A stretch of DNA of 64,000 nt, taken from the NCBI RefSeq assembly GCF_036711975.1, contig NC_091971.1:15011501-15075500 (forward strand). Direction: 5' to 3'. Below are positions 1 through 11,528 of this stretch, one piece after another (position 1 is the stretch's first letter; each line of letters begins with the position of its first letter). The translations under genes and the position numbers were made by a program. Under the pieces are notes generated by a model. That model was not told where the DNA came from. It did not search any database and worked only from the letters and a program-made list of their open reading frames with translations. This DNA is from Onthophagus taurus (taxonomy: Eukaryota; Arthropoda; Insecta; Coleoptera; Scarabaeidae).

Positions 1-27
1 TGGTTGTAGCATACAGTTTTATTCCAT

Positions 28-261
28 TTATTTCAGTCTAACTTCTACTTTCCTAGGCAAATAGCATATGGCTAAAATATTTTCAGGCAAATAGCTCTTT
101 AAAAAAGGTGTACTTGTTTCAAAAATAAGATGATGTGCAATAGTAGATGCCATTCCAGCAACAATTGTCAAAACAAGTAAATTTTTGTATTTAATATTTA
201 AGTCTTCAAGAAATAAATCGTTTATTTCTATTATTAAACTTAATAAAAATATATGAAACTG
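28..261 (-). CDS. Unidentified terminal-exon-like reading frame
   Basis: On the minus strand an ATG-less frame stays open from 261 down to a TAA at 28-30, followed at once by an AATAAA-like sequence (complement of about 20-25), as expected of a last coding exon with its poly(A) signal. The peptide has a hydrophobic stretch (LLVLTIVAGMAS) and ends in a basic tail (PRKVEVRLK). A usable splice acceptor lies near 228-231. I do not recognise the family. It lies where an importin-5 intron should run, on the same strand, but importin-5 does not end this way, so it would be a nested or different gene, or a transposon remnant. Nothing else in the window extends it. Confidence 0.3.
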   Translation of the reverse strand, partial: QFHIFLLSLIIEINDLFLEDLNIKYKNLLVLTIVAGMASTIAHHLIFETSTPFLKSYLPENILAICYLPRKVEVRLK

Positions 262-569
262 TTATGCATTTTTTGAAAATGATACGCAAATAATTTGACT
301 CGTGTGATACTCATTACATACAAATAAATCCAAACTCATATCCTTTGATATCAAAAATCTATATACCAATATACCTATGACTGAAACTATGAACATTATT
401 AAAAATGATTAGAAAATATAAATAATTTCAATGACATAGAACCCCAATATCACTATTGCTTTTAATAATAATAATAAAATCAGTCAATTACTTATAAATA
501 ATAAACATAAATTTAAACAGAACGAAAGGAGTGGTATTTAATTTATAAGATAAAATATAGTGACTGTGA

Positions 570-842
570 CACTTTCACATAGGTCAAACAGGTCGTAATA
601 TTAACCTGAGATGTAAAGAGCATATCACTAAGAAGATTTCTGCTTTTTGTAAACATCTTGGTGAAAAGGGCCATAAACCCAGTGAGCTTGACATCAATAT
701 TATCAAAAACCTTAAAAAATTAAAGCTGTTGGACTTTTATGAAGAATATTACATTGCTCTATACAAGGGAACTTTCCCAGATGTAATTCTAAATGATATT
801 ACCAAATTCAATCAGAATAGATTCTTCATGAAGCTAATGTAA
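570..842 (+). pseudogene. Penelope-like element 3' fragment (GIY-YIG endonuclease tail)
   Basis: An ATG-less frame reads HIGQTGRNINLRCKEH near its start, then CKHLGEKGHK, a DINIIKNLKK segment, and ends FNQNRFFMKLM with TAA at 840-842. The GQTGR...R..EH...H....GH order and the final 'N...FN' box resemble the C-terminal GIY-YIG endonuclease of Penelope-like retroelements. A TGA closes the frame upstream at 567-569 and no reverse transcriptase is attached, so it is a 5'-truncated dead copy. The family call comes from motif memory, not a search. Confidence 0.5.
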
Positions 843-1665
843 TTCGTCTTTAATATTTAAATATACCTGTTTTGACTCTATCACATGTTATTTTGTTGTT
901 ACTTAAGTGTTTTCTATACATGTCATTCCTTTAAACCTCCTTCTAAAAGTGTCAAGGGATTTGCTTGGTATTGTTGATTTGTATATCTTATGAATTGATT
1001 TACTCATTGTTAGTTTCCTAACTGATTTGTAAAGATTGAGGGTGTTTTAAAACTTAAACATTTGGAAAGAAATTTATTTGTCATTACTTTGTACATTTTT
1101 TTAAGTTGATTTGCTATGTTTATAGTTTTTAATTTAAAAAATATATTACGAGTTATAAAAAATAAACTGACTACAGGCTGAAGAAATTTACTGGCACATT
1201 AGGCCTTTTGCACCCTTTTCAGGGTAATTTTAGTTTTATTTTGTCCTAGAATGAAACGGTGGTACATTTCTAAAAGGTTCTACCTATCTTAATTTAAAAA
1301 GATCGGCTTCTTGTACATTTGGTTCTATTTTTTATTGGGTTTTGAATTTGAAATATGCCTTAAGTGGTCGATCACTGGCATGTTTACCCTATATTCTGTT
1401 TTGAATTTGTTTAATGTCCCATTTCTCATCATCCTATATGTCTCATACAATATACATTCCTTCAGCATAAATAAAATGTAGGTAGTTAATCATTATGCAT
1501 CAAAAGTCTAAGAAACAAGGTATTTAATCTGAAAATATATGTTGTAATCTCAACAAGTTTAGTGAAAATAACTTTACTTTTAAGTTTATCAGATTTATTT
1601 TGTCGATTTTTAGGCGACTCTGTTATTATTGAATTATTCTGAATTAAAAGATTATATTTATTAAC
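843..1665. other. Importin-5 intron sequence, no gene seen
   Basis: AT-rich DNA downstream of importin-5 exon 2 on the minus strand. I see no splice-bounded exon that continues importin-5, so its next exon must lie beyond the left edge. The first part may be the 3' untranslated end of the Penelope-like fragment. Confidence 0.4.
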
Positions 1666-2389
1666 CTGTAAGAATTCCGGCCACCTGTTATTTCCATCAT
1701 CATCGATTAAGTTCCTAGCAACCTCAGAAGCAACATCACAAACTTTATGTCGAGTTGTATAAGATTGTTCAAGCGGTATTGCAAGTAAAATTTGCTCCTT
1801 GAGTTGACTTTGACTCTCGACAGGCAACTTGGGGAAGAATTCGTAAAAGTCATTGGCAAATAATCTTCGTAACAGTACTGCGGACATTTGACGAGCTTCA
1901 TCACTAAGACCAATGTTGTGCAAAGACTGAAGTAAATAGCTGACCTTGTTTTCTATAGAAATCCCATTGTACGCCTCCTAAAAAATCATTAAGGGGTACG
2001 TTAGCGAAAAGAATCACATTTTGGCGGGAAATTTGTACGAAATAAACTAAAAATTAGATATCTTCCTATTTAAAATAATTGAAATGTTTATTTAAAAAGC
2101 GGAAATAAATGGCTTAAAGGATTAGTATTCACCACGTTTTTCGCGGATGATTCACTCAATGTGCCGAAATGACATGACTGTTTCGTTCGTCGACCGAACA
2201 CGTTGCCTCATTGCACGATATTTCCAAACAAATTGTCGCCACCACGAGAAACTATGCGACATAAATAATTGCAGAAACGATAGGAAATGATTAAATCTAT
2301 GTACTCACCTCTGCCTGACTCCTAACATTATTATCTGTTGACAAAAGAGTCGATAAAAGCTGGGTAAACTGGTCCTGGTCAGCGGCCAT
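1666..2389 (-). CDS. IPO5: Importin-5 (karyopherin beta-3), first two coding exons
   Basis: This is the N-terminus of importin-5, a HEAT-repeat nuclear import receptor for ribosomal proteins and other cargo that is regulated by RanGTP. Exon 1 is 2389-2309 (27 codons, starting MAADQDQFTQLLSTLLS). A GTGAGT donor follows, then a 331-bp intron (1978-2308), and exon 2 is 1977-1666 (104 codons), ending PEFLQ before a GTTAAT donor. The junction is phase 0 (AE|EAYNG). Motifs such as EARQMSAVLLRRLF and the NRWPEFLQ end fit the importin-5 N-terminal HEAT repeats. The family is about 1,100 residues; only 131 are here and the rest lies left of the window. It is divergent from GNL2, with start codons 478 bp apart, so the promoter region is probably shared. 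Confidence 0.88.
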
Positions 2390-2867
2390 GGTCCCAACAA
2401 ATGAAAAAGAACAAGTCCAATACAGCCAACGACAGGCCGAAAGTTACTATTACGACACAATTCGCCGACTTATACACAAATTTTTAACGTTAAAACAGAA
2501 CGAACGAATAAAACAAAAAAGGAATTTTTAATTAACTCCACAAATTAAACGTCAAACTGAAAAACGCTTTTTGTTGTTTTCTAGACCATGACAACAAGAA
2601 GTTTTTTGGCTTTTTCAAAGCAAATTATAGGGTTGCAATAATTTTATGTTGGCATCTCCAAGCTTATTCCCAAAATAATACCAACCTTAATTTACATGTC
2701 AAAAATATCACTAGATAAAGTCATAAACACGTGGTGCTTATAGGTTATGTTATTAAAAAATATAATTAATTAATTTTAATAATTAATAATCAATAAAGTA
2801 AGTAAATAAAATATCTTTAAAACAAATTCTATTAATACAAATGATATAATTAATTTATTTTTTTAAG
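2390..2867. promoter_or_regulatory. Divergent intergenic region, importin-5 / GNL2
   Basis: 478 bp separate the importin-5 ATG (minus) from the GNL2 ATG (plus). No clear TATA box is visible in a sensible position for either gene. A pyrimidine-rich TTTTTTAAG directly precedes the GNL2 ATG and could be a 5'-UTR splice acceptor. The call of a shared promoter is inferred from layout only. Confidence 0.45.
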
Positions 2868-4760
2868 ATGGGTAAAGTAAGATCAACTTCTGGGCCCCCC
2901 AGAAAACAGGGGTTCAATCGATCAGGTCACTCAATGAACCCTGAAAGATCATCGGAAGGATTGAAAGGGGTGGCCAAAATTCGTACAAAATCGACAATAA
3001 AACGTCTTCAAATGTATCGTAATTTCAAAGCAAAAAGAGATAAAACCGGAAAGATTTTAACCCCAGCCCCATTTCAAGGATGGTTACCATCCGGTACGAG
3101 AGCGCGAGTAGAACCAAATCAAAAATGGTTTGGGAACTCTCGAGTTATATCTCAAAACGCCCTCCAAAAATTTCAATCGGAATTAGGAGCTGCTATAAAA
3201 AATCCTTATCAAGTTATCATGAAACCAACGACTTTACCTGTAACACTTTTAAGTGAAAAAGCAAAACATGCCAGAGTCCATTTATTGGATACTCAGAGTT
3301 TTGAAAGCGTTTTTGGGCCTAAAAAAAGTAGGAAAAGGCCAAATTTAGCTGTTAAAGGTCTAGAAGAATTAACAGAGTTAGTTGAGAAAAATACTGAAGA
3401 GTATATTGATGAGAAAGATTCGAATATTATCAGGGATGATGGAGGTGTTAAAGCTTTGAGTAGAGATTGGGTGATGGGGGCTGGGCAATCAAAAAGGATT
3501 TGGAATGAGCTTCATAAAGTGATTGACAGCTCAGATGTACTTCTTCAAGTATTAGATGCAAGAGATCCAAACGGAACTCGCTCAGCTTATTTAGAAAAGT
3601 TTTTAAAAACGGAAAAACCCCACAAACATTTAATTTTTATTTTAAACAAAGTTGATTTAGTACCCACTTGGGTAACTCAACGTTGGATTGCCATTTTAAG
3701 CTCAGAATATCCAACAGTCGCTTTCCATGCCAGTATAACACATCCATTCGGAAAAGGATCATTAATCAATCTTTTAAGACAATTCGGAAAATTGCATGTC
3801 GATAAAAAACAAATTTCCGTCGGGTTTATCGGTTACCCCAATGTGGGAAAATCATCGGTTATTAACACTTTAAGGAGTAAGAAAGTCTGTAAGGTAGCCC
3901 CAATTGCGGGAGAAACAAAAGTTTGGCAATACATTACTCTAATGAGACGTATTTATTTAATCGATTGTCCTGGAGTTGTTTATCCATCATCAGAAACGGA
4001 TACAGAAAAAGTTTTAAGAGGCGTTGTAAGAGTCGAACTTGTAAATAATCCCGAGGATTACATCCAAGCGGTTTTAGAACGCGTTAAATACGAATACTTA
4101 GTTAAAACTTACAAAATTTCCGGGTGGACGAATCACGTTGAATTCTTAGAAAAATTAGCATACCGAAGCGGAAAATTATTAAAAAAAGGCGAACCTGATA
4201 TTGCAATTGTAGCTCGAATGGTTCTTAACGATTGGCAAAGAGGAAAATTACCGTTTTATGTCGCACCACCTGGTTTCGAAGTACCTTTACCTAAATCAGA
4301 TGAACAAAAAGCTGAGGAAAATTTATCTGTCGTACAAGATTTTAGGAAAATTAAAGTGAATTTGGAATATGAAGGTGACGATATTAAAGATTTAGAACCA
4401 ATTCCTAATGTAACTAAAAGTGAAAATGGCGATAATGATGAAAATAATAAAGATAAAGAAAACGAACATAATGAAATTAACGATTTAAATGAAACTGTAG
4501 CGAATGATACAGAAGAAATTGATAATCATTCTGATTCTTCATCAGATATAAGCAATTTTTATTCCGATTTTGAAGATTTTGTCGCTGAAACAACCAGCGG
4601 GGACTTTACTGTTGAAAAAACTGATAATAAAAAGAATTTGACAAGTCGACAAAGGAGAGCTATTGAAAGGCGACTCAAAAGGAAGAAGATTGGAAGTAAT
4701 TTCTACGAAGTCACGAATGTTAAGAATAGAAACAGAAAAAAGAAAAAGATTGTTAAATAA
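2868..4760 (+). CDS. GNL2: Nucleolar GTP-binding protein 2 (NGP-1/NUG2)
   Basis: A single 630-residue exon encodes a circularly permuted GTPase of the YlqF/YawG family that acts in nucleolar and nuclear maturation and export of the pre-60S ribosome. The permuted order of motifs is visible: G5-like DARDPNGTR (about 230-238), G4 NKVDLVP (260-266), G1 GYPNVGKSS (322-330), then G3 DCPG (366-369). The N-terminus is basic with [16 protein letters not shown], as in the family's NGP1NT domain. The C-terminus has an acidic linker (about 520-575) and a lysine/arginine tail suited to nucleolar retention. The human protein is 731 residues, and the missing length is in the variable tail. The ATG gives the expected N-terminus. 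Poly(A) signals overlap the stop codon and recur near 4778. It is intronless here and looks intact. Confidence 0.95.
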   Translation: MGKVRSTSGPPRKQGFNRSGHSMNPERSSEGLKGVAKIRTKSTIKRLQMYRNFKAKRDKTGKILTPAPFQGWLPSGTRARVEPNQKWFGNSRVISQNALQKFQSELGAAIKNPYQVIMKPTTLPVTLLSEKAKHARVHLLDTQSFESVFGPKKSRKRPNLAVKGLEELTELVEKNTEEYIDEKDSNIIRDDGGVKALSRDWVMGAGQSKRIWNELHKVIDSSDVLLQVLDARDPNGTRSAYLEKFLKTEKPHKHLIFILNKVDLVPTWVTQRWIAILSSEYPTVAFHASITHPFGKGSLINLLRQFGKLHVDKKQISVGFIGYPNVGKSSVINTLRSKKVCKVAPIAGETKVWQYITLMRRIYLIDCPGVVYPSSETDTEKVLRGVVRVELVNNPEDYIQAVLERVKYEYLVKTYKISGWTNHVEFLEKLAYRSGKLLKKGEPDIAIVARMVLNDWQRGKLPFYVAPPGFEVPLPKSDEQKAEENLSVVQDFRKIKVNLEYEGDDIKDLEPIPNVTKSENGDNDENNKDKENEHNEINDLNETVANDTEEIDNHSDSSSDISNFYSDFEDFVAETTSGDFTVEKTDNKKNLTSRQRRAIERRLKRKKIGSNFYEVTNVKNRNRKKKKIVK

Positions 4761-5599
4761 AATAATTTTATTTGTCCAATAAATAATTAATGTCGCAATT
4801 ATTTTATTCTGATTGGCTTATTCGATACTTTAGCAAAATTGAAGACTTCTATAATTTTATATTTTTCAATCTGGGCTTTAGTTTTTCCAAAAAAAAAAAA
4901 AAAAAATGAAAATTTGAAAAAACTTTGGCGACGTCATGTCGTTTCACACGCGGTTGGTTGAAATAAAAAGCAATAAAAAGTGCATGAGCGAGATGCCACG
5001 AGAATCTTATGCGCTAGAAGAAGATATCCGAACGTTGCACGTTTGTGTCTTCTTGATCTTACGCGAAAACTTCGTAAACGTCACCAAAGTTTTTATAGAG
5101 AGTATTTTCTACTTTAATATTGATTATTGCAAAAATTAAACAATTTTAGGATCTGAAAATGTTACCAATCCTTCTATTTTTACATAGTTTATCGACTTTT
5201 TGAAAGACGGTTTTTCTATTCGATTGAGAATAACGGCCCGATTGGTTATATATTTTTGGATTAACCAAAGTCCGTTGAGTAAACATACTGTATAAGGTTA
5301 TCCAACTCCCTATGATGTTTTCATTTATACAGGGCTTCCCAAAACTCCCGGGACAGAGCTATAAGTTTTGAACCAGTAAAAAACAAAAATTGAATATTTG
5401 GGGATCACTAAAGCGTCATAAAAACTACATTTTTAGATAGTTTAGAACTTCCATGCAATGTGGAGTTTTTTTAGAGGATGTCCCTCTCTACCACATTTCA
5501 ATAAAATCGTTCAACAAATTCTAGGTGTTGCAATTTTTATGGAAGTCAGTATATATATAAAAATTCGTCTTTTAAACACTGTAGTTGTTATCGAACCTT
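4761..5599. other. Intergenic, no gene seen
   Basis: Contains an A-rich run near 4889-4907 and, from about 5332, a sequence beginning CAGGGCTTCCCAAAA that resembles the end of a DNA transposon; I could not find its partner end. Small reading frames here lack family resemblance and splice context. Confidence 0.4.
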
Positions 5600-7327
5600 C
5601 TCATCCTAAGAAAGACTTACCACAATGTAAGCGATACCAATATTTTGGTCATACAAAAGCTTACTGCAACAGTGATCCCCGTTGCACCTCACTACCGATT
5701 GTCCCCGTCAAATACGAAGTGACCACGTCAAATGTGTTAACTGCGGAGAAAACCATCCTGCAAACTACAGAGGCTGCCTTGTTTATAAAGAACTGCAAAA
5801 GAAACAGTTTCCAACTTGGTTCTTAAACATATTCCTGAGCATGGGCTACGAATAGTACTGCTTATGTTCAACGCAAGACTAGGATTATTCCCGATACAAT
5901 GGAAGGTGTCCCAGGTAACTATGGTGCTGAAACCAAATAAAATCACGAGCGGCGTAACTTCCTACCGCCCAATAAGTTTATTTCCTTTGCTTTCAAAAGT
6001 GTTCGAAAAGCTCTTACTTTTTATGTTAATTCCTAACTATCAATTTGGATTTCGAAAACTGCATGGTACTATAGAACAATTACATAGAGTAGTGAGATCA
6101 GCTAGAGATGCCCTAGAGGCCAAAAAATATTGTACAGCAGCTTTTTTAGATGTATCATAGGCTATCGACGCTACGGCATGACTCTGTAGCCAAACTTAAA
6201 ACCTATCTCATATCTTATTTTTCGTTAAACAAAATGACGCATATTCGCTGCTGCTACCGATACATGCTGGAGTTCTTCAAGGTAGTATTTAGGGGCCTAC
6301 TCTATATTTCAGCAAGCAGGAATAGCCCGCTGTAACATTGTTAGCCCCCCATCATCAAGCTTCCTGGGAAGTGAGTCTGCATGAGAAGCCGAGAACTGCC
6401 GTCAGATCGCTTAAGTGAGCTCAGTGGCAGTGCCGAATCTCTAGCGAGAATTCTTGCACTCCTGAATGTGCCTTTCATTCAGAGCCGGATCACACCTTTT
6501 GTGGGCCCGAGGCGCTCCACATTTTTTCATTACCTCACAGAACCTCCTCCAAAACTCTCCTTTTGCCTTACGAATTCGTTAGAGCTTGTTTATATTGCTC
6601 CCATTCACCTAATGTCTTGGTCCGGTTAAAAAGCCTCCGGACCTCATGTCTTTCGGAGCTCTGTCCAACTGTTACGTTAAATAATGCTCCATCACCTATT
6701 CAAAATCAAGTCAAATACCTGGGAATTTACTTGGATCATCACCAAACCTGGAAAAAACATATATGGACCAAACGGCTTCAATTAGGACTGTTATACAGGA
6801 AAATGCACTGGGTTATGAATAAAAACTCACAACTCAACCTAGACTTGTTGCTTATATATACTGCCATACTGAAACCTGTTTGGGAATACGAACTTGGGAA
6901 CGCAGCGATTTCAGTCTAAAGTTCTTCGAGAAATATGTAAGGCACCTTAATTTGTACCTAATTACATCTTACATCAAGACCTCAATATGCTTACTTTAAA
7001 AGAAAAATGCTGCAAATTCATCCAAATCGACTTGCAGAAAAATCTGTTGTGTCGGGCAACTATTAAAAGATTGAAGCCTACCAGAAATATCCATGTCAGA
7101 ATAAAGAACGTACCTATCTTTCATTTATTATACTATACAAATATGTTATTGTTTGTCACAACCATGCATTAATATGGTTTTCTTTTGGACCTACTATTGA
7201 GCGGGTTCCTACTGTGTTATTTGTTTTTTATTGTTAAACATACTGTTTATTGTTGTTGTAAGCGATAGATTGCAGTAATAAAAGGACAATGAAAAAAATA
7301 AATAAACAAATAAAATTAAAAAAAAAA
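5600..7327 (+). pseudogene. Degenerate Jockey-clade LINE
   Basis: Read in order with frameshifts, this stretch carries gag CCHC knuckles (a CKRYQYFGHTKAYC segment near 5632, then HPANYRGCLVYKE in another frame near 5755), then a jump to the reverse transcriptase palm and fingers (SYRPISLFPLLSKVFEKLL near 5962; FGFRKLHGTIEQLHRV; AAFLDVS ending near 6158), and later the C-terminal thumb region (KYLGIYLDHHQTWKKHI near 6713; AILKPVWEYE). The catalytic block between is missing or scrambled, and 6341-6560 fits neither gag nor RT and may be an insertion. The end is A-rich (AATAAA repeats near 7277-7327), as expected for a LINE 3' tail. It is dead: gag-to-RT deletion, stops and frameshifts. Confidence 0.75.
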
Positions 7328-7981
7328 CATTCCGTCACTACTAAAAACTAATTGCGTTTTAACTGTGATTTTAGCCAGGACCAAAGTACTAAAAATTCAA
7401 CGTGTTACATAAAACCACAAGGTTTAATTTTTAACTATTTTTAAAAAAATTTCAACCTCATGTTCCCGAATGCATACGTTAAAATCACGCGCTGCAATGT
7501 TGCAACATTATTTGCAATTGTTATTAACTCAAACCGCTAATCAATCTTAATTTAATCAATTCTCGTTGATAATTTTAATAAACGAAAACAACCAGACCTC
7601 CCAGAACATATTACCCTAATCGAATTTGTAATTAAACGTGATAAATTTTTGTTATCTTTCGATGTGTTAAAACTGGCAACGAGGTTTCATCTGTCACGTA
7701 CGAAAAGTTCCGTGTACACAATGGCCCCAAGTGAGACGATATAAAATTGTTTGTATTAAATTGTAAAGATCAGCCATAATTATGTAGGGGTTTTAACAAG
7801 GAATGTGAGATGCTCGTCTCGAAAATTTCAAATGATCACGCTGCCGATACAACATCATGCGTTCAAGGTATAATTAAAAGTTACATAACCTAAAAAGTTT
7901 TAGTAAACGTCAAATTTTGACGTATATATGTCAAGTCAATGATTTGTTACTCGATTTGAGTTGTTACTGTAGTAAAAAGGA
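7328..7981. other. Intergenic upstream of the mitochondrial carrier
   Basis: AT-rich DNA between the LINE tail and the carrier start. It presumably holds the carrier promoter and 5' UTR; no TATA box or other motif stands out. Confidence 0.4.
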
Positions 7982-8955
7982 ATGGATCTTAAAGCAGGAA
8001 ATTCTTTTGTAGAAACAACCACGATGGCCACAACAACAACCAGAACCATCGTGGACTGGAGATCACAATGTGTACCTGAATGGAGAGAGTTTTTATGTGG
8101 TTGCGGTTCTGCTATTATTAATATTACAATTACTTATCCTATCAATAAATTAATATTTCGACAGGTAAAAATATGCTTTAACTTAAAATTTTTATTTAAT
8201 ATTATTTATTTTAGATGTTACATGGAGTTAAAGCTCACAGTGCATTCCGAGATTTACGCCATGAAGGGATTTATTTCCTTTATCGAGGAATGCTACCACC
8301 AATGCTTCAAAAATCCTTATCTTTCTCAATAATGTTTGGTGTTTATGATGAAGTAAAACGCCCATTATCATATTTAAACGTAAACAGTTATATTGCTCGA
8401 ACAATCGCCGGTCTTGTCGCAGGGTCTTTAGAAGCCGTTTTCACTCCATTTGAACGAATACAAACTCTTTTACAAGACTCCACGTACCACCTTCATTTTC
8501 GCAACACTTTCGATGCGGTCAAAGTAATCGGAATCAACTATGGCCTGAAAGAATATTACAGAGGTGCACACGCAATCGTTTTACGAAACGGACCAGCGAA
8601 TGCGTGTTTTTTTATTCTAAGAGAAGAATTATCGTGTTATATTCCAGCGTATAGTTCCGAAATTGTACGGACGTTATTTCAATTTATTTGTGGGGCATCG
8701 ATTGGTGCTGGAGTTTCATGTTTATTCTATCCGCTAAATGTGGGGAAAGTTAGTTTACAAAGTAAAGTAGGGGGAACGTTTGATTCGATTTTTACAACTT
8801 TACCGAAGATATATCGCGAACGAGGTTCGAAATTGAGATATGTATATAGAGGAGTACACGTAAATTGTACGAGATCGTTTATTAGTTGGGGTGTGATCAA
8901 TGTTGCGTATGAGAATATTAAAAAATTTGTGTACGAAGAACGACGGAAATTTTAG
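7982..8955 (+). CDS. SLC25A51: Mitochondrial carrier, SLC25A51 type (NAD+ transporter)
   Basis: Two exons, 7982-8164 and 8215-8955, are separated by a 50-bp GT-AG intron in phase 0 (IFRQ|MLHG), giving 307 residues (human 297). It is a three-repeat mitochondrial carrier. The P-x-[DE]-x-x-[KR] signatures read PINKLI in repeat 1, PFERIQ in repeat 2 and PLNVGK in repeat 3. Asparagine in place of the acidic residue in repeats 1 and 3 and the FLCGCGSA...NITITYP segment fit the SLC25A51/52 (MCART1) branch, known to import NAD+ across the inner membrane. Without splicing, exon 1 would run into a frame with no carrier features. The reading frame is intact. The substrate is inferred from family placement. 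Confidence 0.88.
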
Positions 8956-9736
8956 AGACGTGTTGTGTATGATATACATGATTATATATTTTTTAATTTA
9001 TTTTTTTAGAACAAGATATTGTGATCAACTTAGGAAATCGATGAGTCTTTTATTTTCCATAAATAATTTTTAAGGATACCTCAATGATGTTATTTATTGT
9101 GTTTATTTTATTTTTGTTTTAATTTTTTTGATCTCTAAAACTATAAATATTTTTACAATTTAATAACCAATGGATAATTAATTAAATTAAATTGAATTAG
9201 TGAAATTGTTATAGAAATCTTAGATGCTTTTTTAAATTAAATATTGTTGCCAAATATTTTTATTATTTAGCAGAGTTGCAAATAGAAACGAATCTTTTCG
9301 ACAAATAAATGTGAATGTTACCGATTGATATTTTCTTATACTTTTAATTCTCTTCCTTAATTACAACTAAAAATATCATAATAAATGCATTTGGCACCTA
9401 TTCTTTGTCCTCCTTTCCAAATAATTAAAGATACAAATAAGAATTAAAAGCAATTTTGATTTACCGACCACAAAAAGCTTTTGATATACAGTATGGTCCG
9501 TTATTATTATTGCTGCCTAAAGTCCCTAGATTATTCGTTGAGTAAACATACTGTGTATGTCATGAACGTATCCCCCCGCAAAGGCCTTGCTGTGACGTCA
9601 TTGGAAGAATTGACGTTTCTATGTTTTTATTTATACAATGTATTTCACTTAAGAAGCAATATACAAAAAAAAAATAAAATTAAAAAAATATTAAAATATA
9701 AAGCGAAATATTAACGGTTATAATTTTATTATTGTT
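8956..9736. other. 3' UTR and intergenic DNA, no gene seen
   Basis: Very AT-rich, with AATAAA-like signals (for example near 9303). The short frame at 9481-9714 has a low-complexity lysine/isoleucine end and no family features. Confidence 0.4.
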
Positions 9737-10300
9737 AGGTTATCCAACTTGACTCGGTTACCATGGTGATTAAGATCCAAATATTGCAGGTGCTTGTCAA
9801 AATAGAAATTGAATTTAAGTTTTTTTTTAAGAAAAAAGTCTTATTTAATTGGTTTAAAAGGCTGTATTTAACTCAAAATTGGTTTATCTAGTAGGGTATT
9901 ATAAACAAGGTAAGTGAATTAAATCAAAAAGAGATATTTTTAATTTATTTCTCTTAATTAGAATCGATTTAAATTAACTACAATTAACGAATTTGTTATA
10001 AATGCGAGATAATCGTAAAGCATTCGAATTGTTTTAAAATTAAAAAAATTAAGTTGAATAGATAAAAAAATCGGAATAAAATTCTATTATTTTAAGGTTA
10101 TCCAACTTGACTCGGTTACCATGGTGATTAATATAAATATTGCAGTTGATTGTCAAAATTGACCTTGAATATAAGTTTTTTTAATGAAAAACACATAATT
10201 AATTGGATTTAAAGGTTGTATTTAATTCAAAATAGGTAAATGAATGAAATTATAAGCAAGGTAAGTGGATTAAATCCAAAAAAAAAATGTTTAGATCAAT
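9737..10300 (+). repeat. Two direct copies of a dispersed repeat (GGTTATCCAACTTGACTCGG family)
   Basis: The landmark GGTTATCCAACTTGACTCGG begins near 9738 and again near 10097. Each is followed by a CCATGGTGATTAA block, a 'TTGTCAAAAT' block and a shared AT-rich body including TAAACAAGGTAAGTG / TAAGCAAGGTAAGTG. A third copy lies inverted at about 17748-18090 inside another element. No coding capacity is seen. This is probably a non-autonomous DNA transposon; ends not defined. Confidence 0.7.
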
Positions 10301-10335
10301 TAAAATGTACAAGAATTTAGGGTTAAATAACAATT

Positions 10336-10471
10336 AAAAGTAGAACTAACACTAGAACTAGAAAGTTTTAGGTTTAGCCGGGCGTCTTAGACAAGAACTT
10401 AGAAAAATCTGAAGACGCACGGCTAAACCCGAATATTTCTAGTTCTAGGTCTAGTGTTAGTTCTAGTTTTA
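10336..10471. repeat. Foldback MITE of the CTAGTTCTAGT family
   Basis: A near-perfect inverted repeat with arms of about 60 bp. The left arm begins AAGTAGAACTAACACTAGAA and carries GGTTTAGCCG...GCGTCTT; the right arm carries the complementary AAGACGC...CGGCTAAACC and ends in TAGTGTTAGTTCTAGTTTT. Related, more decayed copies lie at about 19640-19760, 22520-22840 and 33290-33380. Confidence 0.75.
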
Positions 10472-10527
10472 CATTAGCACTATCACTAGAATGTATCACT
10501 AGATGTTTGTAAACTGTACATACCTTA

Positions 10528-10890
10528 TATACCTTATAAATAAGTTTTCTATAACAAAAGGGTAGTCATTTTTATTCATGGGTAGTCAACTTGACAAACT
10601 AATAATTTGAAACGTTAAAATTTCAAAAAACGTCAATTTAATTTAATTTTTTTAGGACATTCTAAAATTCTAAACAAATTCCTTTTTTCGTATGATGTAA
10701 GCATAAATTAATTAATTTTAGTAAAAAAACATGACGTTTCATAAAATTGACATTTCATTTTGACAAATTGTTGTGAAGTTGGTTACGGTTGGTGACATTG
10801 AATTTGTGTCACATTGACGTTTAAATTTTATTCAAAAATTTATTTAAAAAAAATAAATTTATGGAATCAATTTCAATAGTAGTGGTAGTC
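10528..10890 (+). repeat. Dispersed 350-bp repeat, copy 1
   Basis: Starts around TATACCTTATAAA, with a GGGTAGTCA block near 10560, the block ATAAATTAATTAATTTT, then TTGTTGTGAAGTTGGTTAC and GTGTCACATTGACGTTTAAA, ending near ATGGAATCAATTTC. The second copy sits in esterase D intron 3 (12811-13170) in the same orientation. No protein is encoded; probably a non-autonomous transposable element. Confidence 0.75.
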
Positions 10891-11520
10891 TTGGAAGGTT
10901 ATTTTTTAAAGGAAAAGCTGTGTCTCCGTCTATAGCTTTATCTATATTAGTCCCGGGGAATTTTTTAGAACTTAGGTATTTGATTTTGACAAAATCCCAC
11001 CATCACTGTCTTTGCCGAATACACCGACGTTTACAGCTATAAAGTTATAATTCGCGTCAGTCATAGCCAAAAGTACAATAGAACATGTTTTCTTACAATT
11101 AAAATAAAGAGGAGTTAGTATTGGACTAATTGTAAGATTAATTGGGTTAAATCATAATAATTTAACGTAAGGAATTCACTGTTGCTTTGTGCCATTACAA
11201 ACGGACCACCTGTATATAAAAGGGTACGGAAATTCAAAAATACTAAGATATTTTTAAAGATCAACTGAGTCGAAGTGAAAAACCTCGTTTTAAATTCAAT
11301 TATAAATAAAATGTTCAAGAACTTGGGTTGTTTTCAAATTTGAACCCATAAATTTAATCTGCACAGTTTTTGAAGGAAGTTATTTTTAAAACTCTCCGGG
11401 TGTTTTAATAAATTAACATTCACGTGTACAACAAGTGTTTAATGATTTGTAAAACGTCGGAAAAGAAATATACTAAAAATACGTACGGCGCGGTCTTTGT
11501 CCTGTTCATCCTGTTGGGGC

Positions 11521-11528
11521 TATAAAAG
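11521..11528 (+). promoter_or_regulatory. Candidate TATA box for esterase D
   Basis: TATAAAAG preceded by a GC-richer stretch, about 280 bp upstream of the esterase D start codon. It fits an initiation site near 11550 and a 5' UTR of about 170 nt, split by the intron 11721-11803 (CCCG|GTGAGT to TTAATTAG) whose acceptor directly abuts the ATG. Inferred from position and sequence only. Confidence 0.45.

Noticed and set aside
4936-5139. 67-codon frame downstream of GNL2
   Set aside because: No family features, no conserved start context and AT-rich flanks; likely chance.
5332-5457. CAGGGCTTCCCAAAACTCCCGG as a transposon end
   Set aside because: It looks like a DNA-transposon terminus, but no matching inverted end or target duplication was found before the LINE.
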